From Nymphaea colorata (taxonomy: Eukaryota > Streptophyta > Magnoliopsida > Nymphaeales > Nymphaeaceae): a stretch of DNA of 64,000 nucleotides. The DNA is taken from assembly GCF_008831285.2 (NCBI RefSeq), contig NC_045138.2:21299934-21363933 (forward strand), read 5' to 3'. Shown in pieces: positions 1 through 10,745 of this stretch. The position numbers were made by a program, and so were the translations under genes. The notes below the pieces were generated by a model. It did no database searches. It was not told the DNA's origin and saw only the letters and a program-made list of their open reading frames with translations. Each line of letters starts with the position of its first letter. Position 1 is the first letter of the stretch.

Positions 1-3000
1 GGCAGGGGAGTGGCAGCCAACCCCTCGCCGGCACCACTGAGCTTGAGCCATGTAAGATATGAGTCGGGTTGAGCTGACCGAGGTCGAGCTCGCATGGCTC
101 GTGTACAGCCTTAGGTACAAACCTCAAATATGGAAAAGGAATTGAGAGGAGTTCTATTGAATATTTTGAGAAACCTTAACGACTAATCATATGTTCATGT
201 CTTTATGGTAGCAAATGTATGAAATGGGTTGACATCTCTTAAGTACTCGGCTTAATTTTAAGGCGGATAGTTAGAGTGGATAGGCCAAGCTCAACACAAG
301 AACATGTGATCCTTAAGCAATATAGTGGATTATACCTTAAAAATTTTGAGAAATCTTTTGTTTTAGTTTCCAAGATATAAGATGTCACCTAGAAATATTG
401 CAGCAGAATCAGTAATGATATGCATGCTTCTTTACAAGCTGCCCAGTAAACATTCAAGTGCATATCTCGTAGGTAGGGGAATTCATTGACCAAGTCTGAC
501 ATATCGAACAACCCTCAAGTTGTGTTGGATGACCTCGGATCTCATACTTGAAGCTGATCTAAAATATGTTCTATGTCGGACACACAGAGTAAAATAATAC
601 TGGATTTTACCACTACATATCTAAAAAAGAGGATTTAAGATTCTCAGCATATGACTGAATCCTCAAACTTAATTGTGGTCGGACAAGAGGGAGTCTGACT
701 TCAAATCTGCGGATGTAAGAACCCAGTGATCTTAAGTCACCTCGGATCTCAGATTCAAATTAAACGAAGACACCCTGATTTGCGTTCGGATTTTGATTGG
801 ATTTTAAGTTTTAACTTTTCTAAGTCTTTTAAGTGAAATGCTGGGTTTACAAGTTGATTACTTATCAATCAACTCTACTTAGTTCCTTGCAATGATCAAG
901 TCATTGACATATGGCAATAAAAATCTCGCATTTTGAGAGAGTATATATATGCATGTTTACATGCCACAACTTTGGTAGATAGCTTATCCCCATTCATCTG
1001 TGGCACAAGAACGCTCGATGAGTGAGCTATCATGTAGCCTTTCAAGGATAGCTGCTTCTAGTCAAACCTCATGGCTGTCTCTGCACTCATATCTCCTTTA
1101 TCACTGAGCGGCCATTTAAGAGCCTTAAGTGATATTCAGGCCTGTTTCCCTCTCGACCATGAAACTTATCTCCCATTGTTTCACTGGCCAATTAAAACCC
1201 TTATTATTTGGTCTTGGGGTCATATCTACTATTCAGAGTTTGTCTCAATTTGGTACTGTTTTTTCAGTCTGCACTAAATCAGCGCTTTACCCTTTCTCTG
1301 TCTTCCATATTAAGTTATTATATTGAAGTTTGACATATGACACACTTATGTCAGTTTTCTTCACTTTAGTAGCGTCAAGAAAAGGATTTAATTTTGTCAT
1401 TGTTTGTGAGGACAAAAATGAAAAAATTGAATAGTAAGGTGGCAATAAGGTTGGTATCTTTACCTCCACCTTATTTTTCTATTCGCTCACCTAACTTTCC
1501 AGTATATTAGTTAAGCATTTATTATCCTCCTTCGTGTTGGAAACTTTGTAAGCTTATTGGTTATAAAAGTAGCATCCTTTTTTCTTATCTTCCAAGGTGA
1601 AACAAAAAGATCTTTAATGGTCAATTGACACTAAGGACATTATGTAATTGTCCCATATATGAATGTGTGCCCAAAGGTTGGAGCAGATTCATGAGACATT
1701 GACAAGGTGTCCCTACTGCCACATGCCTCCTAAGCAAACTACATGTAGCATATGTTTATTGTTTATTCAAATTGGATGTACAAGCATAAAAGTACTATAA
1801 AAGACCATATATTAATTGTGGTGAATGGAGCAAAGTAGCTGTGGTATTTTAAAACGGGTACTTATAGAAGTGATAATGAATACTTTTTGCACTCATAATT
1901 AAAAATCATTCAGGGGCATCACTAGCCAAAAATATTGCATAAATAGTTGTAAAAGCAGAAATGGCAGAACTTTTATAAAAGAATACTAGAAACTCCTCGA
2001 TGTCCTTTTTATTGACAATAAATAAATAAATAAATATATATATATATATATATATATATTCTCTCTGTCTCATTCTGGGCAAAGCGCTTCTGCTAGACAA
2101 ACTGAGAAAACAATAATGCTACCTATGACTATAAGAGTTAAAAAAAAAAGCCGGAAATATTCAAGGGTACTGTGATACCTTTCCTTGAAATTCAAGTGCT
2201 TTATGGAGATTTCTCATAATATGACGTGGTTAATTTTCTAAGAAAATTTTCATTCTTTCCTACCAAATGGAGACCGTTTCCAATGGGGATTAAGTTTCGC
2301 GTTTGCATTTTGAACTCATTTAGAATAAAGGCAAAAACTCACATTAAGCTGATCCTTCTATGAAATTATTCACTGAAATGCTTTCACATCACTAAATTCA
2401 AATGTGTGTGGGCGGAGCGTGGTGTCAAGGACTTAGAATAAAATTTAGGGGGCCGGCAGTCCTGCAAATTTTGTAAAAATAAAATTTAGTAGCCATATTT
2501 TTGAAAAATCTTCACTTGGCCCCAATAAAATTTTTTATAACTATATTCTGCCTTTGTAAAATTGGACAATTAAAGTTCAGTCTTCTTACCAAAAAAAAGA
2601 AAAAAGAAAAAGAAATCTAACTCCGTCCCAGGACCTAAAACTTGAGGCAAGGGAATGGTGGGTGAACTTGAGGCAAGGGAATGGTGGGGCGCTTCACCCA
2701 GGTGGTGGCGAATCAAGCTCTAATTCATCATCTGAAGCTCTAATTCATCATCTAGAAGAGTCAATAGCTACTAAAAGGACCGTGTCAATCAAATGCACAT
2801 CCATCTGGGGTCCCATTCGTTTGCTTTGGGAATAATTAGATTGGACCCAGAAAATAGTGGAGCATTTTGACAACTTGATTTGATAGATTCTTCGTTAAAA
2901 GGAGGTTCAGACCATACAGTCCAAGGTTTCGCAGGAAACGGACGGAACCCATATTCCAAAATGCGTGGAATATGCTTATAAGAAGTTGGGTTAATATGAA

Positions 3001-3767
3001 AGGAAGACCCATTGGTCTCGGAACTAAAGAATCACTTCTCTATCGAAAGGTACTAAACAGGACCAGAGAAATTTTAGATCATGTTCACACAATGCAGAAG
3101 ATTGCACGAGTCTATTTATTTGTCTCAAAGTGCATGATCATGAGACTAACATGTGAACAAAGTGACTCAAAAGAACAAGTGAAGAGGGAATTACTTGGAA
3201 AGAACAAATCACTTTTCTTCATCGGCAGATTTTGTTCATACTGCATTTTGAAAAAAGTCATTCCTAGAAAGATAAAGTCCGGGTATAATAAATTGGACTG
3301 GATTCCTTGTTTTATGTTCTCAAATTGTATTGAATATATAGGAAAACATTGTTTATTAACCTTGGCAGGTTGTTTTGATTAATAGTGTTTTCTTGGCCAA
3401 TCAATCAAGATCACATGAGGAGTTGACCTTGGCAGTCTCGGCACGTTGCACAGCTCCTCTAAGAAGCTGTCTCCGGCAAGAAAGGCTAGCAACAAGTTAC
3501 AATCATTGTAGACAGTTGAGGAAAATGAGTTGGAAGATTGAGCAGCTCACAATTCGTCGGCTTGCTACTGTAGTCCTTGTATTTTGTCAATCTGAGTTCA
3601 GCAAAAAATGGTTGTACGTTCATTCGATCTAATAACTACTGCTTTGGCATTCTTTAATAGCTAGAAAATCCGGCTATGCCATTGTAATTCCCACTATATA
3701 ATGCTTTGGCATTCTTCCACATTTGCATGACCATTTTTATGAAAATGAAACCCTATGATATTTGCAT
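1..3767. other. intergenic stretch, no gene recognised
   Basis: I see no convincing coding region. The longest open frame (2972-3382, plus) has no recognisable domain. The stretch is AT-rich, with a (TA)n run near 2033-2060. The segment from about 2410 to 2630 begins with a GGCGGAGC-type motif and ends with a CTCCGTCCCA motif, which resembles the ends of small non-autonomous hAT elements. I could not find a target-site duplication for it. Confidence 0.6.
2641..2753. repeat. two adjacent short tandem duplications
   Basis: A 26-bp unit beginning CTTGAGGCAAGGG occurs twice at 2641-2688. A 20-bp unit beginning AAGCTCTAATTC occurs twice at 2715-2753. Both pairs are near-identical, so the duplications are recent. 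No function is evident. Confidence 0.8.
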
Positions 3768-4052
3768 CTACATAGAGTTCATTAACCAGTCTATGACATT
3801 TAAGTGGTTGTTCGATTGCCACACCTTAAAGGTTGGATCATTTTCATTGGGTTTGGGAAGGTCTCCAGTCACATATTCTAGCTTTGAGTTTCTGTCGAGA
3901 CACGACATGGCAGATTTCAGCCATGCGGGATGGTTGGATTTGTTCAACTGGACTAACATGATTTTGTAGGAATGACTCATTTGTTCCTGCACCATAATTT
4001 TTTCAACAACTATGTGGTTGCTTTTGGTGTTCTCTAGCATAGCACAAACCAA
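3768..4052 (-). pseudogene. truncated copia gag N-terminal fragment
   Basis: The minus-strand frame has the pattern of the copia-type gag N-terminal domain: residues resembling 'N-aliphatic-x-x-W', then 'KLEYVTGDLPKP', then 'W..NN...IDWLMNSM'. This is the usual 'L-G-W ... GYI-G-P ... W-N-WL-NS' signature. It lies about 20 bp inside a primer-binding site and LTR in the same orientation (4072-4318), which is where gag belongs. No protease, integrase or RT follows on this strand, so the element is truncated at its 3' side. The reading frame is open for only 94 codons. Confidence 0.7.
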
Positions 4053-4071
4053 ATGAGGTAGAAAGATGACT

Positions 4072-4318
4072 CTCTGATACCATGTAGAAACAAGAAAACA
4101 ACACAGAGAGAAGGGAGACTAGGTTGACAAAAATGACATGGTTCGGTCTAATGGCCTACGTCCACGAGAGGACAACCTCGCAGCTGGGATACTTGTCATT
4201 CACACATCATGATCGTCCTCTACAACAATGCTTATTTTGCCAAGGAATTATAATAGATATCGGGTATCTCAACTACAAGGAAAGAAGATCAATATGATAG
4301 ATACATAGACTATCAACA
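4072..4318 (-). mobile_element. copia LTR remnant with primer-binding site (minus orientation)
   Basis: Read on the minus strand, 4318-4083 begins TGTTGATAG and ends CTACA, giving the TG...CA ends of an LTR about 236 bp long. It is followed directly by TGGTATCAGAG (4082-4072), the complement of the initiator tRNA-Met 3' end used as a copia primer site. The length and first nine bases match those of the complete element at 21325, so the two are probably related families. Only this LTR and a gag piece remain. Confidence 0.75.
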
Positions 4319-4334
4319 CAAACATTTGTAGCCT

Positions 4335-4720
4335 CAACACACTTAAATGAAGCATGTGCCAACTTGAAGTTCATAACGTCTTTCTCAATGGAGAGTAACA
4401 AACTCACATGTTTCAACCACCTAGTTTTAATAATGATCTAAATCTAGTATGTAAGTTGTACAAAGCTACTTATGCACTAAAACAAGCTTCGCAAGACTGG
4501 TAACAAAATAGTACTTGCATTGTATTATTTTATGTGGATGATACACTTATTACTATTGGTTTAACTAAATCCATTCATACATTTGTTTTTGAGCTTACCA
4601 CGAAATTTTCATAGAGATTTGGGTCTAACTCGTTATTTTATCATATAAAAGCATGATGTCATCCACAAGAAGCTTTCTTCAAGAGGGTAGGCCTTTCCAA
4701 CCTTTCCTTACCAAAAAATT
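4335..4720 (+). pseudogene. decayed copia reverse transcriptase fragment
   Basis: Conceptual plus-strand translation, switching frames, shows copia RT landmarks in order: a degraded 'NAFLNG'-like start near 4380, 'LVCKLYKATYALKQAS' at about 4445-4493, a catalytic-loop version 'FYVDDTL' at about 4530-4550, and 'DLGLTRYF' near 4620. Several stops and frameshifts interrupt it. It runs opposite to the LTR and gag remnant next to it, so it belongs to a different insertion or a rearranged one. Confidence 0.65.
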
Positions 4721-5061
4721 GAATATGCAAAAAATTAGTACCCTATGCAAGGACCATTACATTCTGCAATTTGTGATTATTGAGTTCAATTCCCCATTAA
4801 TAAGCCTCAATTCTTTGAAATGCTATAGTCGAACAGATATTACTAGATTGGAGTTTGCCATCGTGATAGAAACAATGAAAAGAGATGCACGCAAGACATA
4901 AAAAATTTCACATGGTTCTATATTCACCTCCTATGTCCATGGCACAAGGCAGCTCTCTCATCTATCAACGACAGTTGCTTGATTTCATTTGTATAGTATT
5001 TCCTTGACTACAAATGTTGAATCTTTTAGATTTTGAGGAACTTGTTTACATTTTGGTTTAT

Positions 5062-5640
5062 CTAAATGTTATGGTAAGTTGGGGCACATGTTACTTTATC
5101 TTGAACTTCCTTAGATTTGGTAAGGTCAACATTCTTTGTGGTATCCTTATCTACATCTTCATTAGTAGTTGTAAATCTGCCTAATAATTTGTAGCTTGTG
5201 AATTCAACATTCGGCCACAAGTTGATGCCCATTATGTTTAGCTTATTTCTTAACTGATGAAACCTTGTCCCAACCAAGTGGTCTAGTAAGGACATCAACA
5301 AGTTGTAAATCAGATTCAACTAATTTAATTTGAATCCCCCAACCATGATTGGCTACCAAGTATGTAGCACCGACATTGTCGCACTAGAATACAAGCACTT
5401 CTTGTGTCTTGAATCCAAGTCCAACCATGATTTGTAATATCCAAAGAGCTTCAAATACTCTCCCTACCATATTTAGCTTCAGTGCTTGATTTTGTCACGG
5501 TTTGCTGTTTGTTGGACTTTTATGACAATAAATTTGATCCTGAATAAGCTAAATAACCCCCAAGTGACTACCTGTCATCTTGGGCAGCCTGCCTAGTTGG
5601 CATCGAAAAATATATTAAGAGTGAAAACTTTATTCTTGTA
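5062..5640 (-). pseudogene. decayed copia RNase H and pol C-terminus
   Basis: On the minus strand, 5640-5340 carries a degraded RNase H core: an 'AGCP' segment, then 'GGYLAYSGSNLLS', 'SNKQQTVTKSSTEAKYG', with stops between. The continuation at 5319-5200 has 'VDVLTRPLG' and 'LRNKLNIMG', the usual end of copia pol. It is frameshifted throughout and not functional. Its minus orientation matches the LTR at 4083-4318 but it is separated from that by a plus-strand RT fragment. Confidence 0.65.
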
Positions 5641-7103
5641 AATTTGTAGATCATAATTATAGTTCATCTGAGAAACCATAAAATTCTCTTAACATATTGC
5701 CAATGTTCTTCATATGGATCAAGCATAAATTGACATTATATATTGTGTAACTCTGATGACCGATTTATACGTGCATACTCCACTGTCCAGCTTGGGGTCC
5801 TATCTCGTTTCACTGAAAAAGGGCAACACATAATTTGTGAGTTCGATAGACCCAATGAACAGTCCATAACCAAAAAAATCTTAAATATAAGTAATGTAGT
5901 ACAATAGTAAGATAGACTTAGGTCATGCAACGAAACAACAGGTAAGCAAGGTTCAACAACCATATATACTTTCAGCTTAGTGCTTATTCTTTTCCTAAAT
6001 GGTACTTAGCTGTCTTAGATTATTTCAAATTTAAAGAGATATTGTACCAGTAATGAAATTTCTATTTCTATTCTATAGACGTTCATTTATTTGGTAATCC
6101 ATAACTAATGACAATTTTACCTCTAGCCTCTAGACTCTAAGGAGTGTTAAGAGGTTTAACGTCCATATACTTCCAATTTATATACCACAGAGGAATGTTA
6201 GGATGTTTACTATGTATTCACTCCCAATTTCAAGACTCCAAAAAGGAGTGTTACGAGGTTTATTATGAATTCGGTTCAGTTTTTAGACTCCAAGGGAGTA
6301 TTAAGAAGTGATTCATTTGTTCGTCTTTGATTTATAGACTCTGAAAAAATATTAAAAGACACAATGTATACTTATAATCATTTTCAATTATTGTTTGAGG
6401 TGTGGCTTAGGCTCAGACATCTTAAGACATTTTATTAACTAACAAATCAAACAATAGTTACATATTGTTTAGGTCATATTCATGGAATAGTTACATATTG
6501 TTCCGTTCGCCAAACAGGCCCAATCCTCATGGAAGTGGTTACTGCCCAGTCAGATAAGACATCCAAGAAGCACAAGAGATCCTATTGCTATCCCATATGA
6601 ATGTTCACTAAGGCTGAACGATGCTTCTAGTTATGATATGTTCATCCGCCCAGCGGAGCTGATTAGCATTCACCATCATTTGATTGGAAATATAACCACC
6701 TCCTTGAGCATAGGAAGCACACCCATAATTTCCTAAGGAGATCTAGTAATGAAATGGCTTACTTTCATGTTCAGCCATGGCTTTGTAAGATGAAGACATT
6801 TTGCATGATCCAGTTGCACTAGTGGTTGATCTCACCACGTATACGTGCAGTAATGGACTTTCCCATTTATGATTTTCCGTTGTACCAGTGACTTGATTGA
6901 TGACCAAGCCCACACTATATCCTTCCAGTAGTAGTAGCCATTCTGAAAATATGATGTGGTCCATTAAGACATCCAGATTCTACTTGACTTTGGGCTTTCT
7001 AATATTCTACTCAACTAAAGTGGAGGTCCAAGATATTTGGTGGGTAGCATGCCAGCCTTCCAAATTTAAATCTCGATGGCATTCACACGGTATAGGTTCT
7101 TCA
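5641..7103. other. intergenic stretch with degenerate tandem repeats
   Basis: No gene was recognised. The only structure is a diverged repeat series at about 6125-6362, listed separately. Confidence 0.5.
6125..6362. repeat. diverged tandem repeat, about 50-60 bp x5
   Basis: Five decayed copies share the pattern 'AGACTC(T/C)...GGAGTGTTAAGAGGTTTA' at about 6127, 6190, 6234, 6286 and 6337. The spacing is 45-63 bp. Copies differ at many positions, so the array is old. Confidence 0.55.
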
Positions 7104-7430
7104 CAATATAAGTATATTCTTGAGCTTCTTTGAAAGGCTAATGTGGATGAAGTGAAACCAGCCCACAAACACGTGTTTAGGCTCAAGAAGTCTTGGCCAA
7201 AGCTCTACGCCGTCTTAATTACAACCCAGCAAATATAGAAGCATACTTGGCCCATTGCAATATTATCTCTCTCTTACCATACTACATCTAGCATGTTTAG
7301 TGAATGAGTTTTTAATACGAAATCTGTCTCAAAAGCATGAGATTGCGGTAAAACACATACTTCTGTATGTTAAGGGATTAATGCTACACTTCGTCCTTCT
7401 CATTTGGCCATCTACAAACTTTTTCTTAAT
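7104..7430 (+). pseudogene. decayed copia reverse transcriptase C-terminal fragment
   Basis: Plus-strand translation shows 'YILELLERANVDEVKP' (with a stop inside), then after a frameshift 'YRSILGPLQY', 'FLIRNLSQKHEIAVKHIL' and 'YVKG'. This is the order seen in copia RT between the catalytic domain and RNase H ('Y..dLL...M..aKP', 'YRs.vGaLqYl', 'H..AvKRIlRYlKGT'). It contains stops and frameshifts. It is a fragment with no LTR seen nearby. Confidence 0.6.
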
Positions 7431-8472
7431 GTTTTTTCTAACTGTTAACGGGCACTGAAAATAGGAAACAATAGGTGGCAATAACTTTTTTTAAAACCCA
7501 ATATCTTATATTAGAACTTTTAGAAGAAAACCATCATACTTTTTAAACCTATTACCTTACCTTAGAACTTTAAGAAACAAAAGACTGTTGCCCTTAACTA
7601 TAAGTTGAGAAAAAATATGTCACAACCATTTAAATGGACTAGATCCAATATCTCTTAGAAAAATTGGGACACAATCTCAAATCGCTTCTACCAATAGTCT
7701 GACAATTATGTGGGCAGGCTCATCTCATGTGCCATAGCCTCAACAAACATAAAGAAGAAGATGCTCACTTTATTTGACACAGAATTGCCAAATAACCTCC
7801 GGTTCAGAGGTGTCCCACCTTCAGAAATGTTAAGAGGTGAAGGAGAAGAGAGATAAGGAGTTCCAAAGCAGCTAAGGTTAGTAGCACGCAGGCAATCTTT
7901 GTTTTAGTTTTAAATTAACTACATGTCAACTCTATGTGCTACAAACTAGGCGCGGGGTAGAACTGGGCGCAGCAAGGATACAACTCCAACCTTTACTCAG
8001 GTAGCACTGGGAGCCGCATGGGTAGGCACTACAACACACTTCAGCCGGGGTGGCGGGTCTCCGTATCGTGATACTTGGTGCCTGACAAACGCAGGTGAAC
8101 CGCCGCCGGAGAGGGGGAGAAGTAGGCAGGCAGAGACAGTAGTTGATATTACCGTATTGATGATGACAATGGAATCTTTCCAACAATTTTGCTGCGACTG
8201 CTAAAACCGTTTTTCCATTTCTTCAGAAGTAACAAAAGAAAATTACAGAACGGACTTTTTTTTTTACAGAAAAAGACAACGAGAAAGGAAAAGAAACTCA
8301 GTGAAGGATAGGACCCGTCTTTCATACATGCAAATTAAAAACATGAAAGTAAAAGGAAGAACAAAAAAGAAAAACCGCAAGGGAAAAAGAACGCTTAGGA
8401 AGAAAAAGAAAAAGAAAGGGACATTACGAAGCCGGACGTTTCTCCTGATATGGCAGAGAGCTACATGCACTT
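7431..8472. other. 3' flank of the MATE gene
   Basis: No coding region recognised. The part next to 8473 should contain the 3' UTR of the minus-strand MATE gene. A purine-rich A/AG stretch at about 8340-8425 corresponds to a T/CT-rich stretch in transcript sense. Confidence 0.4.
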
Positions 8473-10062
8473 TTACACAATTATTAAAGCCTGCCGTTCC
8501 ATGTCATCACCACCACCATCATCAAGAGCACTATCAAGATCATCGTCCGCCGCTGCGACGGTGGCGCCGCGGCGGCAGGGCATCTCCATGCTGGTAAGCT
8601 TCCTGGCTCTCTTGGCCTCCTCCGTCCAGTCGGTCCTCTGCACCACCATGAGCACGCACGCCACGCACGCCACCTGGGCCGCGAGAAGCCCGCACCACAG
8701 CCCCTTGAAACCGACGCCGCACCAGAAGGCCAACCCCACCGCCACCGGCATCCCCAGGAGGTAGAAGGCCAGAAGGTTGATCCTCGCGCCCACCGAGGGC
8801 CTGGCCGTCCCCCTGAGCACCCCGCACCCCGTTGTCTGAGGGCAATTTCCCAGCTCACACGCCCCGATCAGTGGCAGTACCGAACACGCAAGCGCCACAA
8901 CCGCCTCGTCGTCGGAGAAGAACCTCACCCACCTCTCCCGGACAGCCACCGTCCACGCCAAGTTCACCACCCCGGCGGCCGCAGCACAGCCGAGCGCCAC
9001 CATCGTCGCCATCTTCGCCCTGCATGGCCGCCCCGCTCCGAGCTCGTTCCCCACCCGCGTTGACACACAGGCACCCAGCGCCATGGGCAGCGTGTACATC
9101 AAGCTTGTTGTCTGTATAACGATGGACGTCGTGGCCACCGCCACCTCCGGCTCCGGCAGGTAACCGGCAACCAGCGTGATAAGCTCGTACCACCACCATT
9201 CCAAGCATATACCCAGGCAGCTCGGCAGCGCCAGCTTGAGAAGTGGGCACCACTGGCGGACATCGAACGCCGCCAGAGACCACCCTGTCCAGGCCACCTT
9301 TCGGCCGCCAGCGAAGAAGAGGTAAGCACTGAGGCCGAAGGCCATATTGAAGTTGGTGAGGACCGAGGCGGCGGCCACGCCAGGGACGCCGAGCTTGAAG
9401 ACGAAGAGAAAGAGGAGGTTCAGGGGAATGTGAAGAAGGACAGCAACGCCGGAGCAGACCATAAGCGGCGTGGTAATCTTCTGGGAGCGGAGGTAGACGC
9501 GGAGGGGCTGGAAGACGGAGTTGGTGAGGAGGTCGGGGAGCGAACAGAGGGCGTAGGTGGCAGCGACGGCGGTGATGGCGGAGTCCTGGCCGAGGGCGGT
9601 GAGAAGGCGACCAAGGTTCAGCCAGAGTATGCTGATGGGCAATGCAGCGGTCAGAAGGATGAGGATGGTACGCTGCAGGGAGAGGGAGATTAGATCCCAA
9701 TTCTTGGAGCCGAAGGCCTGGCTGCAGATGGGCTCCATCCCAGAGGCCAAGCCAAAGAGGATGGAGTAGCCGGTGATGTTGGTGAAGCCGACGGACAGGG
9801 CTCCCCCGGAGAGCTCCAGGCTGCCCAGCCGGCCAAGGCATGCAACAGATATGGTCGACCGGGCGAACACAGCGAAGTTAAGCAGAGCTATGGGCGTCAC
9901 CATCCTCCACAGCTCCCTCATCTCCTCCGCCACCAGCCGGAGAAGCTCCCCGTCGGGGTCGGAGAAGAAAAGCAGCATGATCCCCACGAGACGGTGAAGA
10001 AGTGAAGTGCTGCCACCACCGTCTCCGCACCCTGGCCCACCGGGCAGGTCCTGTACAGCCAT
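8473..10062 (-). CDS. MATE family efflux transporter (DETOXIFICATION type, DTX48-56-like clade)
   Basis: This 529-residue protein is a multidrug and toxic compound extrusion carrier, expected to export organic compounds or hormones across a membrane using an ion gradient. The sequence has about twelve hydrophobic segments and MATE landmarks: 'GMEPICSQAFG' near residue 110, 'CLEWWWYE' near 285, 'RVGNELGAGRP' near 335, and 'TGCGVLRGTARPSVGARINL' near 412. These residues, the single exon, and a soluble C-terminal tail match the plant group containing DTX48-DTX51 (ADS1, BCD1 and relatives), which influence shoot architecture and iron or hormone balance. The exact substrate cannot be read from sequence. 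The first ATG is followed by a hydrophilic 25-residue leader; a second in-frame Met near residue 29 is possible. Coding GC is far above that of flanking DNA. No stops or frameshifts interrupt it. Confidence 0.93.
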   Translation of the reverse strand: MAVQDLPGGPGCGDGGGSTSLLHRLVGIMLLFFSDPDGELLRLVAEEMRELWRMVTPIALLNFAVFARSTISVACLGRLGSLELSGGALSVGFTNITGYSILFGLASGMEPICSQAFGSKNWDLISLSLQRTILILLTAALPISILWLNLGRLLTALGQDSAITAVAATYALCSLPDLLTNSVFQPLRVYLRSQKITTPLMVCSGVAVLLHIPLNLLFLFVFKLGVPGVAAASVLTNFNMAFGLSAYLFFAGGRKVAWTGWSLAAFDVRQWCPLLKLALPSCLGICLEWWWYELITLVAGYLPEPEVAVATTSIVIQTTSLMYTLPMALGACVSTRVGNELGAGRPCRAKMATMVALGCAAAAGVVNLAWTVAVRERWVRFFSDDEAVVALACSVLPLIGACELGNCPQTTGCGVLRGTARPSVGARINLLAFYLLGMPVAVGLAFWCGVGFKGLWCGLLAAQVACVACVLMVVQRTDWTEEAKRARKLTSMEMPCRRGATVAAADDDLDSALDDGGGDDMERQALIIV

Positions 10063-10400
10063 CTACAGAAGGAAGTTGATGAAGAGATTTGGCAGTATAG
10101 GCTCGAGAGCAGAAGACAAAAATTAGATGGGTAACCTAGACAGGTAAGGTGGAGGGACTTTTCTAAGACACCATCAGCTAGAAAGAGAAGAAAATACAGA
10201 AAACTCGGATGGTTGGCACAGTTTGGAGCGAACAAGTAGAGAAGAAGAAGAAGAAGAAGAAGCTGAGAGGAATCGGAGGAAAAGAACGCAGATACAACAT
10301 AGAGGTTGGGGGGGTGGTAAAAGGAAAGCACAAAGAGTAGATGGGTGTTTCCTGATAGGCTTCTCCCCTTTCCTCTTATATTATCAAGAAGCAAGAAAGA
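10063..10400 (-). promoter_or_regulatory. probable 5' leader and core promoter of the MATE gene
   Basis: Upstream of the start codon in transcript sense is a CT-rich leader with a (TTC)n run (plus-strand GAA repeat, 10236-10262). Further up is a TATA-like ATATAAG at about 10381-10375, roughly 310 bp before the ATG. This is inferred from base composition and position only. Confidence 0.3.
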
Positions 10401-10607
10401 CAAGCAGAAAGAAGCAGGACATGGTGTTTTTTTGCACCCTTCTGTGTTAGCTTCCTTTCTTTAAAAAGGAAAGGGGGAAAAATCTTGGTCGGGAGGGTGG
10501 TGGGGGAGAGCAGGAACTTCAGTGGAGCAAGATAAGAGAATCTCGAGACATGGAGAGAGGAATGGCAAGGGGAGCATCAACTAAAGCGAAACACCTGCGT
10601 GTTGGGG

Positions 10608-10745
10608 TTTAAATAGGGTTTTAGAAGAAGCTAGAGATGATGATGGTGGTGGCAGTTAACCATGGTTACTGAGCGACCCAATCCCGCTGTGGTGTGGGGC
10701 TTTAATAGGGCTTTAGAAGAAGTTAGAGATGACGATGGTGGTGAG
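10608..10745. repeat. imperfect duplication upstream of the MATE gene
   Basis: The phrase 'TTTAATAGGGCTTTAGAAGAAG..AGAGATGA.GATGGTGGTG' occurs at about 10608-10652 and again at about 10698-10742, 90 bp apart, with a few substitutions. It lies about 550-680 bp upstream of the MATE start codon. Confidence 0.7.

Noticed and set aside
2972-3382. 136-codon open frame
   Set aside because: No recognisable domain or gene context; length is within chance for this base composition.
8484-9841. Several long open frames overlapping the MATE gene
   Set aside because: They are in other frames of a GC-rich exon, have Pro/Arg/Gly-rich sequence and lack any domain.
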